Source: Methanoprimaticola sp047501175
Lineage (GTDB): Archaea; Thermoplasmatota; Thermoplasmata; Methanomassiliicoccales; Methanomethylophilaceae
DNA: 64,000 bases
Assembly: GCF_047501175.1 (NCBI RefSeq)
Contig: NZ_JBEQWH010000002.1
Location: 186,001-250,000, forward strand
Reading direction: 5' to 3'
Positions 26,133-35,806 of the stretch are shown one piece after another (within the stretch, counting starts at the first letter, position 1; each line of letters opens with the position of its first letter). The translations under genes were made by a program, and so were the position numbers. The notes under the pieces were generated by a model. It searched no databases. It was not told where the DNA came from and was given only the letters and a program-made list of their open reading frames with translations.

Positions 26133-27062
26133 TCAGAGACCGTCAATCCGGACGAACTGCGTGTTCTGCCTGCGCCTCATGTCCTCCACGAGCTGGATGG
26201 CCAAGGCGCTTCCCATCGCGGCCGCCCTGGATATGACCTCGAAACCCCTTACCTCATCCTTCTCTGTCCCGAGTCCGCCGTAGATCATGCGGCCCACCAT
26301 GAACGTCGCATCGGCCTCTCCGCGCTCGGACAGTTCCCTGTACAGCGAGAGCGCCCTGGGCAGGTCGCGCTCCGTGCCGTCGCCCTGATAGTACATCGTG
26401 GCCAGCCTGTACATCGCAGGCGGGAACCCGGTCTCGGCGGAAGACCTGCACCACTGGAACGCGGCCTTCATGCCTCCCTCGACCTTCCCGTCCATGCAGA
26501 GCTCGCACATCTTCAGCATCGACTCCGGGACCCCGGCGACGGCGGACATCCTGAACAGGCGGATGGCCTCCGCCTCGTCCCTCTCACAGCCTATGCCCTC
26601 CGACAGGAGGTAGGCGGCCTTGAACATCGACAGGGGGTCGCCCTCGTCCACCGCCTTCAGGTACCAGGCCAGGGCGGTGCCCGGATCCTCGTCCCTGCCG
26701 TAGCCGTAGAGGTACGAACCTGCGATCTCAGGATACGCCGGAGGGAAACCAGCCTCGGCGGACCTCTGGAACCAATCAGCGGCCTTCACGGGGTCCTCCT
26801 CGTGGTCGACGTTCCCTGCCCACAGCAGCCCGAGCCTGTACATCGACGGCGCATGGCCCTTCCCCGCGGCCTCCTCGTAGAGGGCCTCCGCCCCCTCCAG
26901 GTCCAGGGGCGTCCCGGTGCCGGTGGCCTTCAGCTCGGCGATGCCGAACAGCCCGTTCGGCGACCCGAGCGACGCGGCCTCCTGGAATAGACGCAACGAT
27001 CCCTCCGGATCCTCCGACACGATGGATGCCGCACGTTCGCATAGCTCCTCTGGGACTGACAT
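26133..27062 (-). CDS. Sel1-repeat protein (309 aa)
   Basis: The protein is built of about seven Sel1 repeats such as AADWFQRSAEAG, ALAWYLKAVDEG and AAFQWCRSSAETG. It ends in a basic, non-repeat tail (RRRQNTQFVRIDGL). The ATG at 27062 is preferred over 27101 because a TATA-like CCTTAAAT (27086-27093) lies about 27 nt upstream of it. It converges on the rubredoxin gene, with stop codons 2 bp apart. Role unknown. Confidence 0.82.
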   Translation of the reverse strand: MSVPEELCERAASIVSEDPEGSLRLFQEAASLGSPNGLFGIAELKATGTGTPLDLEGAEALYEEAAGKGHAPSMYRLGLLWAGNVDHEEDPVKAADWFQRSAEAGFPPAYPEIAGSYLYGYGRDEDPGTALAWYLKAVDEGDPLSMFKAAYLLSEGIGCERDEAEAIRLFRMSAVAGVPESMLKMCELCMDGKVEGGMKAAFQWCRSSAETGFPPAMYRLATMYYQGDGTERDLPRALSLYRELSERGEADATFMVGRMIYGGLGTEKDEVRGFEVISRAAAMGSALAIQLVEDMRRRQNTQFVRIDGL

Positions 27063-27169
27063 GACCGGAGGAGACGCTGGACCCCATTTAAGGATGTGCA
27101 TATTTCAAGATGCTATGTGACCAATGAGTCGGTAACGCTGTGCGTCACCGACGATGTCACATCATGTGG

Positions 27170-27373
27170 TCAACTTGATTGACCGTTCACCGCTGAGCGG
27201 AGGGTCCGCATAACCGAACCCGTGGAGAGGATGTTCAGAGCCGCATTGCGGTCCATGTCTATGACGAGACCGCAGAGGACATCCAGTGTGTGTCCCAGCA
27301 CTCTCGTCTGTGTGGCGTTCGGGTACAGTCTGTAATCGACCGACCGGTACCATCTGTCCCCCTTGCACCTCAT
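27170..27373 (-). pseudogene. Internally deleted TnpB (IS200/IS605 OrfB) remnant
   Basis: The 67-codon frame begins with a TnpB-like N-terminal segment (YRLYPNATQTRVLGHTLDVL) joined directly to a C-terminal RuvC III-like segment (DMDRNAALNILSTG). Full-length TnpB is about 370-400 residues, so most of the nuclease and all of the zinc finger are missing. No tnpA or clear element ends are visible. This is a decayed insertion sequence fragment, not a working enzyme. Confidence 0.6.
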
Positions 27374-27493
27374 GATCCGAGCACCGTCCCCACGATATAT
27401 GAAGCGAAGCAGGAGGTCACCGAAAATGTCCCGACATCATCAACACGCTGATGACCCAGCCCATATTTCAATGATGACGGAGATTCGGGATTC

Positions 27494-27676
27494 ATGATTA
27501 AGGGCCCTCTTGTATACGCCGCGGTGGCCTTCGCAGCCATCCTCATGGTCCTCTCGTTCATGATCGTGATGTTCCCGGACAACATAGAGACCCTGGGACT
27601 GGTGGCCGGAATCGTCTCCGTGTGCGTCGTGCTCGTCCTAGTTCTGATCCTCGTGAAGACCAGGAGAAGCGTCTGA
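27494..27676 (+). CDS. Small two-helix membrane protein (60 aa)
   Basis: Residues 6-27 and 34-54 form two hydrophobic helices separated by FPDNIETLG, with a basic C-terminus KTRRSV. Its stop overlaps the start of the ArsR/CadC-like regulator in a TGATG junction, so the two are cotranscribed. No family is recognised. A role in metal response is only suggested by the neighbour. Confidence 0.65.
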   Translation: MIKGPLVYAAVAFAAILMVLSFMIVMFPDNIETLGLVAGIVSVCVVLVLVLILVKTRRSV

Positions 27677-28029
27677 TGCCTGACGATGCGTGTGACGTAG
27701 AGGAGTGTCACCGCGACAGGATCGAGAAAGCACGGGACGGGCTCCCAGAACCTGGGACGATAGAGGACCTGGCATCGTTCTTCAAGGTCTTCGCCGACAG
27801 CACGCGTGTCAGGATACTGCTCGCCCTGGACTCGGGGGAGCTGTGCGTCTGCGACATAAGCCAGACACTCGGGATGTCCATGTCGGCGACATCTCACCAG
27901 CTCAGGGTGCTCAAGGACGCGCACCTCGTGTCCTCCAGGAGGGAGGGGAAGGTTGTCTACTACTCGCTGTGCGACGACCACGTGAGGATCGTCCTGGAGA
28001 CTGCCCTGGAGCACATAAAGCACGATTGA
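27676..28029 (+). CDS. ArsR/SmtB-family metal sensor, CadC-like
   Basis: The 117-residue winged-helix repressor contains ELCVCDIS, the alpha-3 metal-binding motif of CadC/ArsR sensors. It also has a Cys-bearing N-terminus (CDVEECHRDR) like the extra ligands of CadC. The recognition helix is in MSATSHQLRVLKDAHLV. Such proteins leave DNA on binding thiophilic metals such as Cd, Pb, Zn or As. No metal exporter is adjacent; the upstream gene encodes a small membrane protein. Confidence 0.85.
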   Translation: MPDDACDVEECHRDRIEKARDGLPEPGTIEDLASFFKVFADSTRVRILLALDSGELCVCDISQTLGMSMSATSHQLRVLKDAHLVSSRREGKVVYYSLCDDHVRIVLETALEHIKHD

Positions 28030-28044
28030 TGGGAGGGATGGGCG

Positions 28045-28437
28045 ATGAAGTACCAAGTGAAACTGACGGTCATCGACAAGAAGCTGTATCCGGAACTGCA
28101 GCAGCAGTACTGTGCCGACCCCCGGGCGGGGGCCTGCCCCTGCTACAATGTGGGTGACGAGTTCATATTCCGCCGTGACGACGAACGTGACGACTTTTGG
28201 CACATGGGTCTGGATACCCTCGTCAAGACCACCGCCGACCCTGACACCGTGGCCGGCGGACCGAAGATGCCGCACTGCTCCGAACTGTGGGATGCTATAT
28301 CCAGATACATCTACGCGGGCCTGCAGGGAGGCTCCATCATGAATGGCTGGATGAGGGAGGAGAACGTCATGATCGCATGCTGCTCCGATGGCACGCGCCC
28401 CGTCATCTTCAAGATCGAGCGGATGGACATCGAATGA
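28045..28437 (+). CDS. TIGR04076-like conserved protein (130 aa)
   Basis: The protein begins MKYQVKLTVIDKKLYPEL and contains CPCYNVGDEFIF, a central CSELWDAISRYIYAGLQGG, and a C-terminal ACCSDGTRPVIFKIER. This matches the layout I recall for the TIGR04076 family of small conserved proteins of unknown function. Several Cys residues could bind metal. It lies 15 bp after the ArsR gene and is probably in the same transcript. Confidence 0.6.
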   Translation: MKYQVKLTVIDKKLYPELQQQYCADPRAGACPCYNVGDEFIFRRDDERDDFWHMGLDTLVKTTADPDTVAGGPKMPHCSELWDAISRYIYAGLQGGSIMNGWMREENVMIACCSDGTRPVIFKIERMDIE

Positions 28438-28601
28438 TGTTCCGATGGGCATGCCTGCAGTGTCAAGCGGATGCCTCCGAGGACTGTCCAGACGTGTGAC
28501 GGAAACCCCGTCCTACGAATTTCGTAATCCGTTGTTCCCGCCCGATGCGGAAGGCCTCCGACCCATGCATCACTGCGATATTCGTAAGGCGTCATACTTA
28601 T

Positions 28602-28610
28602 TTTATAATA
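28602..28610 (+). promoter_or_regulatory. TATA element of the Hsp70-VWA operon
   Basis: TTTATAATA lies about 30 nt before the ATG at 28638. The 200-bp spacer before it shows no other gene. An out-of-frame ATG occurs at 28631, so the leader is a few bases at most. Confidence 0.5.
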
Positions 28611-28637
28611 AACAAGCGTTACCGAACCCGATGGGAT

Positions 28638-30704
28638 ATGAAGGTTGGGATAGATCTCGGAACAACCTACTCTGCAGTAGCCAGATATGACAGTAAGAAC
28701 AACAAGCCAGTGATCATCCCCAATACGTTTGGGAAAGAGGTCACCCCCTCGGTCATCTGCTTCCTCGATGACGGGGACATCCTCGTCGGAGAGGATGCCA
28801 AGGACATGCAGTCCAACGGGACCGGCGTGAACGCCGCCGCGTTCAAGAGGGGGATGGGGGACGGGAGCATCGCGGTGAGCTTCAACGGCAAGGACTACAC
28901 GTCCGAGGACCTGAGCACCATGCTCCTGAAACAGCTCATCCAGGATGCCGAGAAATCTACCGGCGAGAAGATCGAGGAGGCCGTGATCACGGTCCCCGCC
29001 TACTTCAACGACCTTCAGAGGACGGCGACGATCAGGTCCGGGGAGGCCTGCGGCATCAAGGTCCCCAAGATCATCAACGAGCCCACCGCCGCCGCCATAT
29101 CCTACGGATACAAGCACTCCAACGACAAGACCCTCATGGTCTACGACCTCGGGGGAGGGACGTTCGACGTCACCATAGTCAGGATCTCCAAGGGGAACAT
29201 AGAGGTCATCGGTACGGACGGCAACCACATCCTCGGAGGCAAGGACTGGGACGGGGAGATCGTCAAGTTCGTCTGCAAGCAGTTCATGGACGAGTTCGAC
29301 GTCGACCCGAGGGAGGACCTCCCGACCAAGAACGAGCTCATCGTCGCCGCGGAGGGATACAAGAAGACCCTCTCCATCGCCGAGAGCGTCACCATCCCGA
29401 TCAACTACGAGGGATACAGCGCGAAGTACACGCTCACCCGCGAGGAGCTCGAGTCCATGACCGAGTACCTCCTCGAGACCACCAAGGACGTCTGCCTCAA
29501 CCTCATGGGAGACCTCGGACTCGCCTGGACTGACATCGACGAGATCCTGCTGGTCGGCGGGTCCACCAGGATGCCCGCGGTCGCGAGGTTCCTGAAGGAC
29601 CTCACCGGAAGGGAGGTCATCACCCACAGCGACACCGACCTCGCGGTCGCGAAGGGGGCCGCCATCGTGGGCTCCCTGTACAGCAGCAACGCCACCGGCC
29701 TCAGGGCGATGCAGGTCACCGACGTCACGGCCCACTCCCTCGGAGTGCTCTCGGTCTCGCAGGACGGCTCCAAGTACGTCAACGAGATCATGATCAAGAA
29801 GAACAGCAAGGTCCCCTCCACGGAGCGCAAGCAGTTCACGATCAAGAAGGGCAACATGACCAACAAGATCGAGGTGTACACCCTCCAGGGAGAGTCCAGG
29901 ATCCCCCTGGACTGCACAGTCCTCGCGAAGGTCGTGATCACCGGGTTCTACAACAACGGACAGGGCCTTAACATAGACATCGAGTACAACTACGACCAGA
30001 ACGGGGTCGTCAACATCACCGCGTTCCAGGGGTCCGAGCCGCTCACGGTCGAGTCCCGCACCATCGACGAGGACATCAGATGGATGGGTGGGAGCCCGAA
30101 GAACAGGAAGGGCGACGAGACCATCCTCAAGAACATCGCGATCTGCGTCGACCTGTCCAGGAGCATGGACGGGGAGCCCATCGAGAGGGCGAAGGCCTCG
30201 ATACGCGACTTCATCAACACGCTGCAGGACAAGGACACGTACTTCTCGCTGATAGGGTTCGGCGACAAGATCAAGGTCGTCCAGGAGCTCTGCAACGACC
30301 CCAGGGTGGTCCTCTCCAACATCGACGAGCTGAAGGTGAAGATGGTCGGAAGGGGAACGGACGCGAGTCCGCTCGACACCGCCCGCTCCATGCTCGGGTC
30401 CAAGCCCGGCGTCGGGATCATCGTGGTCCTGACCGACGGGATCTGGGGCAAGAGGGACAAGGCCGTCGAGCAGGCCATCGGATGCAGGAACGACAACATC
30501 ACGATCATCGCGGTCGGGCTCGGGGAGGCCGACACCTCGTTCCTGAGGCAGATCGCCACCGTGGACGACGGTGCGCTGTTCACCACGATCGACAGGCTCG
30601 GAGAGACGTTCGGAACGATCGCGACTGCGATCTCGTCGGGCAACATGGGCCTGGCGGTCAGGGACGCAGGGACCGGACTCAGAGACACGGAGTCCCGCTA
30701 CTGA
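28638..30704 (+). CDS. Hsp70 (DnaK)-VWA fusion protein (688 aa)
   Basis: The N-terminal ~370 residues are a full Hsp70 ATPase domain: IDLGTTYS, NEPTAAAISYG, VYDLGGGTFDVT and LVGGSTRMPAV are all present. A beta-type substrate domain follows, to about residue 480. The helical lid is then replaced by a von Willebrand A domain (about 495-680) with a MIDAS-type DLSRS motif in ICVDLSRSMDGEP. Hsp70s bind unfolded segments; VWA domains bind partners through a metal. It heads a five-gene operon with a second Hsp70, a GrpE-like protein and a GTPase, so it is probably the substrate-selecting chaperone of a dedicated machine. Confidence 0.88.
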   Translation: MKVGIDLGTTYSAVARYDSKNNKPVIIPNTFGKEVTPSVICFLDDGDILVGEDAKDMQSNGTGVNAAAFKRGMGDGSIAVSFNGKDYTSEDLSTMLLKQLIQDAEKSTGEKIEEAVITVPAYFNDLQRTATIRSGEACGIKVPKIINEPTAAAISYGYKHSNDKTLMVYDLGGGTFDVTIVRISKGNIEVIGTDGNHILGGKDWDGEIVKFVCKQFMDEFDVDPREDLPTKNELIVAAEGYKKTLSIAESVTIPINYEGYSAKYTLTREELESMTEYLLETTKDVCLNLMGDLGLAWTDIDEILLVGGSTRMPAVARFLKDLTGREVITHSDTDLAVAKGAAIVGSLYSSNATGLRAMQVTDVTAHSLGVLSVSQDGSKYVNEIMIKKNSKVPSTERKQFTIKKGNMTNKIEVYTLQGESRIPLDCTVLAKVVITGFYNNGQGLNIDIEYNYDQNGVVNITAFQGSEPLTVESRTIDEDIRWMGGSPKNRKGDETILKNIAICVDLSRSMDGEPIERAKASIRDFINTLQDKDTYFSLIGFGDKIKVVQELCNDPRVVLSNIDELKVKMVGRGTDASPLDTARSMLGSKPGVGIIVVLTDGIWGKRDKAVEQAIGCRNDNITIIAVGLGEADTSFLRQIATVDDGALFTTIDRLGETFGTIATAISSGNMGLAVRDAGTGLRDTESRY

Positions 30705-30715
30705 CGGGGAGTCAT

Positions 30716-33712
30716 ATGGCGACAAACAGGCAGAACTACTGTCAGCTGCTGGGCCTGAACCCCCTGAAGGAGTCGACCTACAGCGCCGAGGCGATCCTGA
30801 AGAAGATCGACAGCAAGCGCGACAAGTGGTTGAACGACAGCAGGAACAAGCAGAACGACACGGAGCAGCGCTTCAAGGCCGAACGCCTGGCCGAGTCCGC
30901 CGAGGACATGAAGGCCGTGTTCAGCGACCCCCGCCGCAAGAGGGACGAGTTCAGCAGGGGCCAGGACCTCCTGAAGGGGAAGGTCCAGAAGCTCAGGATG
31001 GACTGCGTCATCCTCAGCGACGGGACGTACCTCGCTCTCCCCGGGGCTGCCGACGCCTACACCAAGAAACTCCACTGGGAGGGCATCACCAAGGCCGACG
31101 TCCTCAAGCTGGCGGGGATCAAGGACGGCACCCCGCCCAAGCCCGTCAGCGAGAAGGTCATCAACGCCTTCAAGGGGCTCCGCTCGGTCGATGCGTACAC
31201 ACCCACCGAGATGCTGAACGCACTCATCACCCACCCTTCGCTGGAGATCGGTCTGGACCGTCTCAGCGAGGGGAGCTCGTTCTCGCAGATCAGGAACTCC
31301 TTCGACGTCTGCGAGAAGAGGGTGAACAGCGTCCGCCCGGACATCCTCCCCGAACAGGACTCGTACATCCAGTGCATGAGGTCCGTCAAGCTGGTGCTGG
31401 AGCCGGACAAGGAGCTGGCATCCCTCGTGGCATATGGGAAGTGCAACCGCGCCCTGGTCAACGTCATGGACACCATCGAGCAGGAGTACACCACCCAGAT
31501 GTCCAGGAAGTACATCGATGAGCTCCTCAACGCCCATCTCTCCCGCGACATCGACAGCGAGATGGCGGTCCTGATCCTCCAGCAGTTCTGCTTCAAGAAG
31601 AAGTTCGCGGCCAACTTCTCCGAGACGGACAGCACCATGATCCGCTGCTCGGAATGCGGCAACATGGTCCAGGCCGGGCCCAACACCGTGTTCTGCCCCG
31701 CCTGCGGGAAGAACTTCAAGAGCGTGTGCCCGTCCTGCAACACCGCACAGTCATCCAAGAACTCGGTGTGCGTCAAGTGCGGGTTCAACTTCAAGGAGGG
31801 GATGCAGAAGGCCGACCGCCTCTCCCTCGACTTCCGCATGAGCATGCAGAGCGGCAAGGTCTCCAAGGCGGAGAAGGCGCTCTCGCAGCTCAAGGAGACG
31901 TTCCCCGGATACAACGGCATCGCCACCATGACCATGGACCTGGAGAATGCCAAGAACGAGATCTCCACGTCTCGCAGGTTCATACTGGACGCCTACGGGC
32001 GCGGAAAGTACACGGAGGCCAAGCAGTCCACCGAGGCGCTCATAAAGAAGTACCCCGACGCACTGGACGGGGACATAGAGCTCTCCCAGAAGTATTCGGA
32101 CAGCGTCACTCGCTACAACAGGGCGGACATGTACTGCCAGAAGGCGGCGGTCGCCGATTCCAAGAGCGCCCGCATGCAGAGCTTCGTGGCGGCGGCGGAG
32201 ATATGTCCGGACCATCCCGTCGCGAAGGCCAAGCTGCGCGACGACCCGCCGATGGGTCCCGCGGATGCCGTGGGAAACATGGGGGACCGCGCGTTCACCA
32301 TAAGGTTCCAGGCACCCGTGGAGGCCGCCGGCATCACATACTGCGTCTACAGGGAGCGCAACTCGCTCCCCATAGTCAACGAGGACACCCGTCCTCTCGC
32401 GGAGATCCCCGGCACCGTGTACGTGGACAAGACCATGGACCCCGGAGTGGAGTACTACTACTCGGTGTACTCCAAGCGCTGGGGCATCCTGTCCAAGGAG
32501 GGCGCCCACATCGGCCCGGTGATGACCATCTCCGAAGTGGACAACGTCATCATAAAGCAGATCGACGGGGGCCTCCAGCTCATATTCGAGAAGCCGAAGG
32601 GCGCATCCCGCGTCAGGCTCTGGAGGGCGGACGGGAGCGACAGCGTGACCAACACGGAGATCGCGCTCAACGGACAGACCGTCTACGACGACATAGGGCT
32701 CGTCGGCGGCAAGAAGTACTACTACCTGTTCGTGGCGGAGTACGAGGGGCGCAACAGGATCGAGCGCTCCCAGGGCGTCATATTCAGTGAGACCACCGTG
32801 GACGCGCCCAAGCCCGTCAAGGACATGAAGATCAGCTGGAACAAGTCCGATAGCACCTACACGGCCAAGTGGTCCACCACGGAGCATGTCGTCCTCTACT
32901 CGTCCAAGAAGAAGATCAACATACCCGGCAGCATGGTCCCGATGGAGGACATCACGAGCTGGATGACCGAGATCAAGCCGATCATGGAATACCCCGACGG
33001 CGTGCGCTTCGCGCTCCCGGATGGCGCCGTCCAATACATCTACCCGGTCATCAAGCGCGGGAAGGTCGGCATACGCGGGACTGAGACCCTGGTGGCCAAC
33101 CTCAAGCCGTTCAGGGACGTCGAGTGCACCCTGAGCAACAAGGACTGCATCATCACCATGGGATGGCCCAACGACGCCGTCGAGGCGAAGCTGGTCATAT
33201 CCAACGATTCCGACGCCAAGGGCCTGGACGACACCTCCGCCGAGATCAAGACGATCCGCTACGAGGAGTACATGGAGGACAAGGAGATCCGCATCCCCAT
33301 GGGCAAGGCCCGCAAGAAGTGCATCAACATATTCGCGATCTACATGCTCTCGAACCAGATGCGTCCGTCCAGGGGCATAGCCATCGAGGTCAACTCCGGG
33401 GACAGCAGGAAGGTCCGTTACAACATGAAGAAGGAGAGGGGCGGCAGCCTCATGGACATCGCCACGGAGCCGGGAGTCAGCGAGCTTCCCCCCGTGATGC
33501 TCGTCCAGGCGGCCACGGGGATACCTCTGAAGAGGACCGACGGAGAGGTGGTCTGGAGGTCCAACGGCCCCCTGAGCCTCCAGAACGGGAGGGGTCTGGT
33601 CAACATAGCCGGCGGGAACCTGCAGGACATATCGAGGACCAGGCTGTTCTTCGAGAAGGACTCGGACTACTACGATTTCAGATTCATACACCCCCTCTAC
33701 AGGAGAGAATGA
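30716..33712 (+). CDS. Large Zn-ribbon protein with J-like N-terminus and beta domains (998 aa)
   Basis: Residues 1-75 resemble a J-domain (YCQLLGLNPLKESTY..., DPRRKRDEF) but lack the HPD motif. Two or three CxxC Zn-ribbons lie at about 310-356 (CSECGNM, CPACGKNF, CPSCNTA, CVKCG), followed by a helical TPR-like part. The second half holds repeated fibronectin-III-like beta modules with YYYSVYSKRWG and YYYLFVAEYEG. No TM segment is seen. It starts 12 bp after the Hsp70-VWA gene, with GGGGAG just upstream. An adaptor linking Hsp70 to other proteins is the inferred role. Confidence 0.75.
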   Translation: MATNRQNYCQLLGLNPLKESTYSAEAILKKIDSKRDKWLNDSRNKQNDTEQRFKAERLAESAEDMKAVFSDPRRKRDEFSRGQDLLKGKVQKLRMDCVILSDGTYLALPGAADAYTKKLHWEGITKADVLKLAGIKDGTPPKPVSEKVINAFKGLRSVDAYTPTEMLNALITHPSLEIGLDRLSEGSSFSQIRNSFDVCEKRVNSVRPDILPEQDSYIQCMRSVKLVLEPDKELASLVAYGKCNRALVNVMDTIEQEYTTQMSRKYIDELLNAHLSRDIDSEMAVLILQQFCFKKKFAANFSETDSTMIRCSECGNMVQAGPNTVFCPACGKNFKSVCPSCNTAQSSKNSVCVKCGFNFKEGMQKADRLSLDFRMSMQSGKVSKAEKALSQLKETFPGYNGIATMTMDLENAKNEISTSRRFILDAYGRGKYTEAKQSTEALIKKYPDALDGDIELSQKYSDSVTRYNRADMYCQKAAVADSKSARMQSFVAAAEICPDHPVAKAKLRDDPPMGPADAVGNMGDRAFTIRFQAPVEAAGITYCVYRERNSLPIVNEDTRPLAEIPGTVYVDKTMDPGVEYYYSVYSKRWGILSKEGAHIGPVMTISEVDNVIIKQIDGGLQLIFEKPKGASRVRLWRADGSDSVTNTEIALNGQTVYDDIGLVGGKKYYYLFVAEYEGRNRIERSQGVIFSETTVDAPKPVKDMKISWNKSDSTYTAKWSTTEHVVLYSSKKKINIPGSMVPMEDITSWMTEIKPIMEYPDGVRFALPDGAVQYIYPVIKRGKVGIRGTETLVANLKPFRDVECTLSNKDCIITMGWPNDAVEAKLVISNDSDAKGLDDTSAEIKTIRYEEYMEDKEIRIPMGKARKKCINIFAIYMLSNQMRPSRGIAIEVNSGDSRKVRYNMKKERGGSLMDIATEPGVSELPPVMLVQAATGIPLKRTDGEVVWRSNGPLSLQNGRGLVNIAGGNLQDISRTRLFFEKDSDYYDFRFIHPLYRRE

Positions 33713-33713
33713 G

Positions 33714-34979
33714 ATGGCAAGGAAGCAGAAGGAAACAACGAAGTCGACGGGGAAGGAATACCTCTGCCCATACTGCTTCTCGAAGGTCGACCTGGGCAAC
33801 GTCCACTACATGTGCTCCGGGCAGACCTGCGCCAAGATGTTCGCCGAGACCGCCGCCATGACCAGGCGCGCGGACGCGACGAAGTACGTGTCTGCGGACG
33901 GCCAGAACGAGATAGACTACGAGAAGAGCCTGTTCTTCGGGAAGGATCCCCGCGGACGCGACGCAGTCATAGCGAGGAACCACATCATACGCGACTCCTC
34001 CGGCACGTGCGACGTGTGCAGGCGCCCGGTGTACATCAGGGTGTGCCCGATATGCCACAACCTCATACCCCCCGGCGCGGAGGAGGAAGGGAACAGGATC
34101 TTCGTCATACTCGGACCGAAGAGCGTTGGGAAGAGCCACTACATCGCGGTCCTGATCAACCAGCTCAAGAACTACGTGTCCACCGAGTTCAACGGCGTCC
34201 TCAACGCCGCCTCGGACAGCACGACCATGAAGTACCGCGAGATGTACTACAAGAGGCTGTTCGAGGAGAAGCGCAAGCTCCCGCCGACCAAGTCGTACGA
34301 CGTCTCCGACGAGAGCAGGGAGCCCCTGATCTACTACATGAGGATATTCGACTCCGACAAGCCGAAGGTGTTCACGTTCGCGTTCTTCGACACCGCCGGG
34401 GAGGACCTGGTGTCGTCCGACAAGATGATGTCCCTGAACCTCAACTCGTTCATATCGAAGGCCGCGGGCATAGTCTATCTGGTGGACCCGCTCCAGATCC
34501 GCTACATCAACCAGAGGATCCATGTGGAGAACAAGCCTCCGGTGGGACCGGACGTGTCCGATGTCCTGAACAACATATGCCAGATCATCCGCACGAACAA
34601 GAAGATGAGCCCCCGGGCGAGGATCGACATACCCCTCGCCGTGGTCCTGACGAAGTCCGATGTCCTGTTCAAGAACTCGGAGGACGAGGAGGAGGACAAG
34701 GTCCTGTTCGGACAGTGCTCGTCCCTGCACATCGAGAGGGAGCGCGGCAAGTTCGACAAGGAGAACTTCGACCAGATCGACGCGGAGCTCACCGAGTACC
34801 TGCACAGGTGCCTCGGGGACAACTTCATCCAGACGGTCGGGGGGTTCCAGGAGCACTGTTTCTTCGCGGTCTCCGCCCTCGGATGCAACCCCACCGGAAG
34901 CGGCCTGCCCCGTGCGGTCAACCCCATGAGGGTGGAGGACCCGTTCATCTGGCTTCTTAACAGGGAGGGACTCCAGTGA
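33714..34979 (+). CDS. Zn-finger P-loop GTPase (421 aa)
   Basis: Two Cys clusters precede the NTPase: CPYCFSKVDLG...C-x4-C (about 18-39) and CDVCRRPVYIRVCPICH (about 97-113). The GTPase core has G1 GPKSVGKS (about 135-142), G3 DTAGED (about 226) and G4 TKSD (about 313), which together favour GTP. The layout resembles the GTPases of predicted bacterial conflict or signalling systems (DO-GTPase type). Its start immediately follows the large Zn-ribbon gene and its end overlaps the GrpE-like gene by 4 bp. Confidence 0.8.
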   Translation: MARKQKETTKSTGKEYLCPYCFSKVDLGNVHYMCSGQTCAKMFAETAAMTRRADATKYVSADGQNEIDYEKSLFFGKDPRGRDAVIARNHIIRDSSGTCDVCRRPVYIRVCPICHNLIPPGAEEEGNRIFVILGPKSVGKSHYIAVLINQLKNYVSTEFNGVLNAASDSTTMKYREMYYKRLFEEKRKLPPTKSYDVSDESREPLIYYMRIFDSDKPKVFTFAFFDTAGEDLVSSDKMMSLNLNSFISKAAGIVYLVDPLQIRYINQRIHVENKPPVGPDVSDVLNNICQIIRTNKKMSPRARIDIPLAVVLTKSDVLFKNSEDEEEDKVLFGQCSSLHIERERGKFDKENFDQIDAELTEYLHRCLGDNFIQTVGGFQEHCFFAVSALGCNPTGSGLPRAVNPMRVEDPFIWLLNREGLQ

Positions 34980-35806
34980 GCGACAACACCAACAAGTTCA
35001 AGAATTTCCTGGTCAACGGATTCCAGGGGCTCGAGCCCCGCATAGAGGATGACGTGCCCGACGAGGGATGCATCGAGGAGGACACCTCCATCGAAGCCCC
35101 CGCGGAGAGGCCGGCGGAGGTCGCCCCGAGCGCCCAGCCCGTCGCCGATGGGTCCGACATCAAGGAGCTGGAGTCGGAGCTCATACGCATCAGGTTCATG
35201 CTCGAGGACCTCGTCGAGAGGCAGAGCAAGGCTCCCGAGATGCCCGACATGAGCGACTACCTGACGACCCGGGCCCAGAACAAGGCCATCACCGCCACCA
35301 TACAGGAGATGGAGATGGCCACCAGCAACAAGAAGCTCCTGCATGCCATGGAGCAGATCTCGGTCATGAGGGAGGATTTCTTCAGACTCTGCCAGGGCAT
35401 GAGGGAACGCATCGACAGGATGGACGCCCAGACGGTCCTGTCCAGCTTCGAGGCGTACGAGGTCGACATGGAGAACATCCTGACTGATGCGGGTGTCTAC
35501 ATAGGGAAGTTCGACTTCGAGAGACTCAACACACTCCACCAGCGTATCGTCGGGGTCGTGCCGACCGACGAGAAGGAGAAGGACGGCACGATAGCCGAGA
35601 GGCAGACCGACGGATACAAGCTCGGTGACAAGGTCCTCATGAAGGAGAAGGTCACAGTGTACAAGTACGTGCCGAGCGATACCCCCGAGGAAGCTTCCAA
35701 GGTGGAAACCTCTTGCGAAACGGATTCGAAAACGATTTGCACCACAGATGCACAGGAGTCCGGCCATGAAACTGGCTCCGACGGCAGCATGGAGGAAAAG
35801 GAATGA
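34976..35806 (+). CDS. GrpE-like nucleotide-exchange factor (276 aa)
   Basis: An acidic, disordered N-terminus (about 1-60) leads into a coiled coil (SDIKELESELIRIRFMLEDL) and a GrpE-like C-terminal head. In the head, FDFERLNTLHQRIVGVVPT, KDGTIAERQTDGYKLGDKV and LMKEKVTVYKY correspond to the conserved GrpE beta domain. An acidic, Ser/Thr-rich tail follows. GrpE proteins release ADP from Hsp70. It lies between the GTPase and the short Hsp70, overlapping both by 4 bp, so it probably serves the operon's own Hsp70s. Confidence 0.75.
   Translation: MSDNTNKFKNFLVNGFQGLEPRIEDDVPDEGCIEEDTSIEAPAERPAEVAPSAQPVADGSDIKELESELIRIRFMLEDLVERQSKAPEMPDMSDYLTTRAQNKAITATIQEMEMATSNKKLLHAMEQISVMREDFFRLCQGMRERIDRMDAQTVLSSFEAYEVDMENILTDAGVYIGKFDFERLNTLHQRIVGVVPTDEKEKDGTIAERQTDGYKLGDKVLMKEKVTVYKYVPSDTPEEASKVETSCETDSKTICTTDAQESGHETGSDGSMEEKE

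Noticed and set aside
27621..27675. Upstream in-frame start for the ArsR/CadC-like regulator
   Set aside because: It would translate the end of the membrane-protein gene in a second frame; the TGATG junction start is better.
28436..28498. 20-residue Cys-containing ORF after the TIGR04076-like gene
   Set aside because: It overlaps the previous stop and contains a CxxC, but it is too short, with no promoter, hairpin or second copy to support it.
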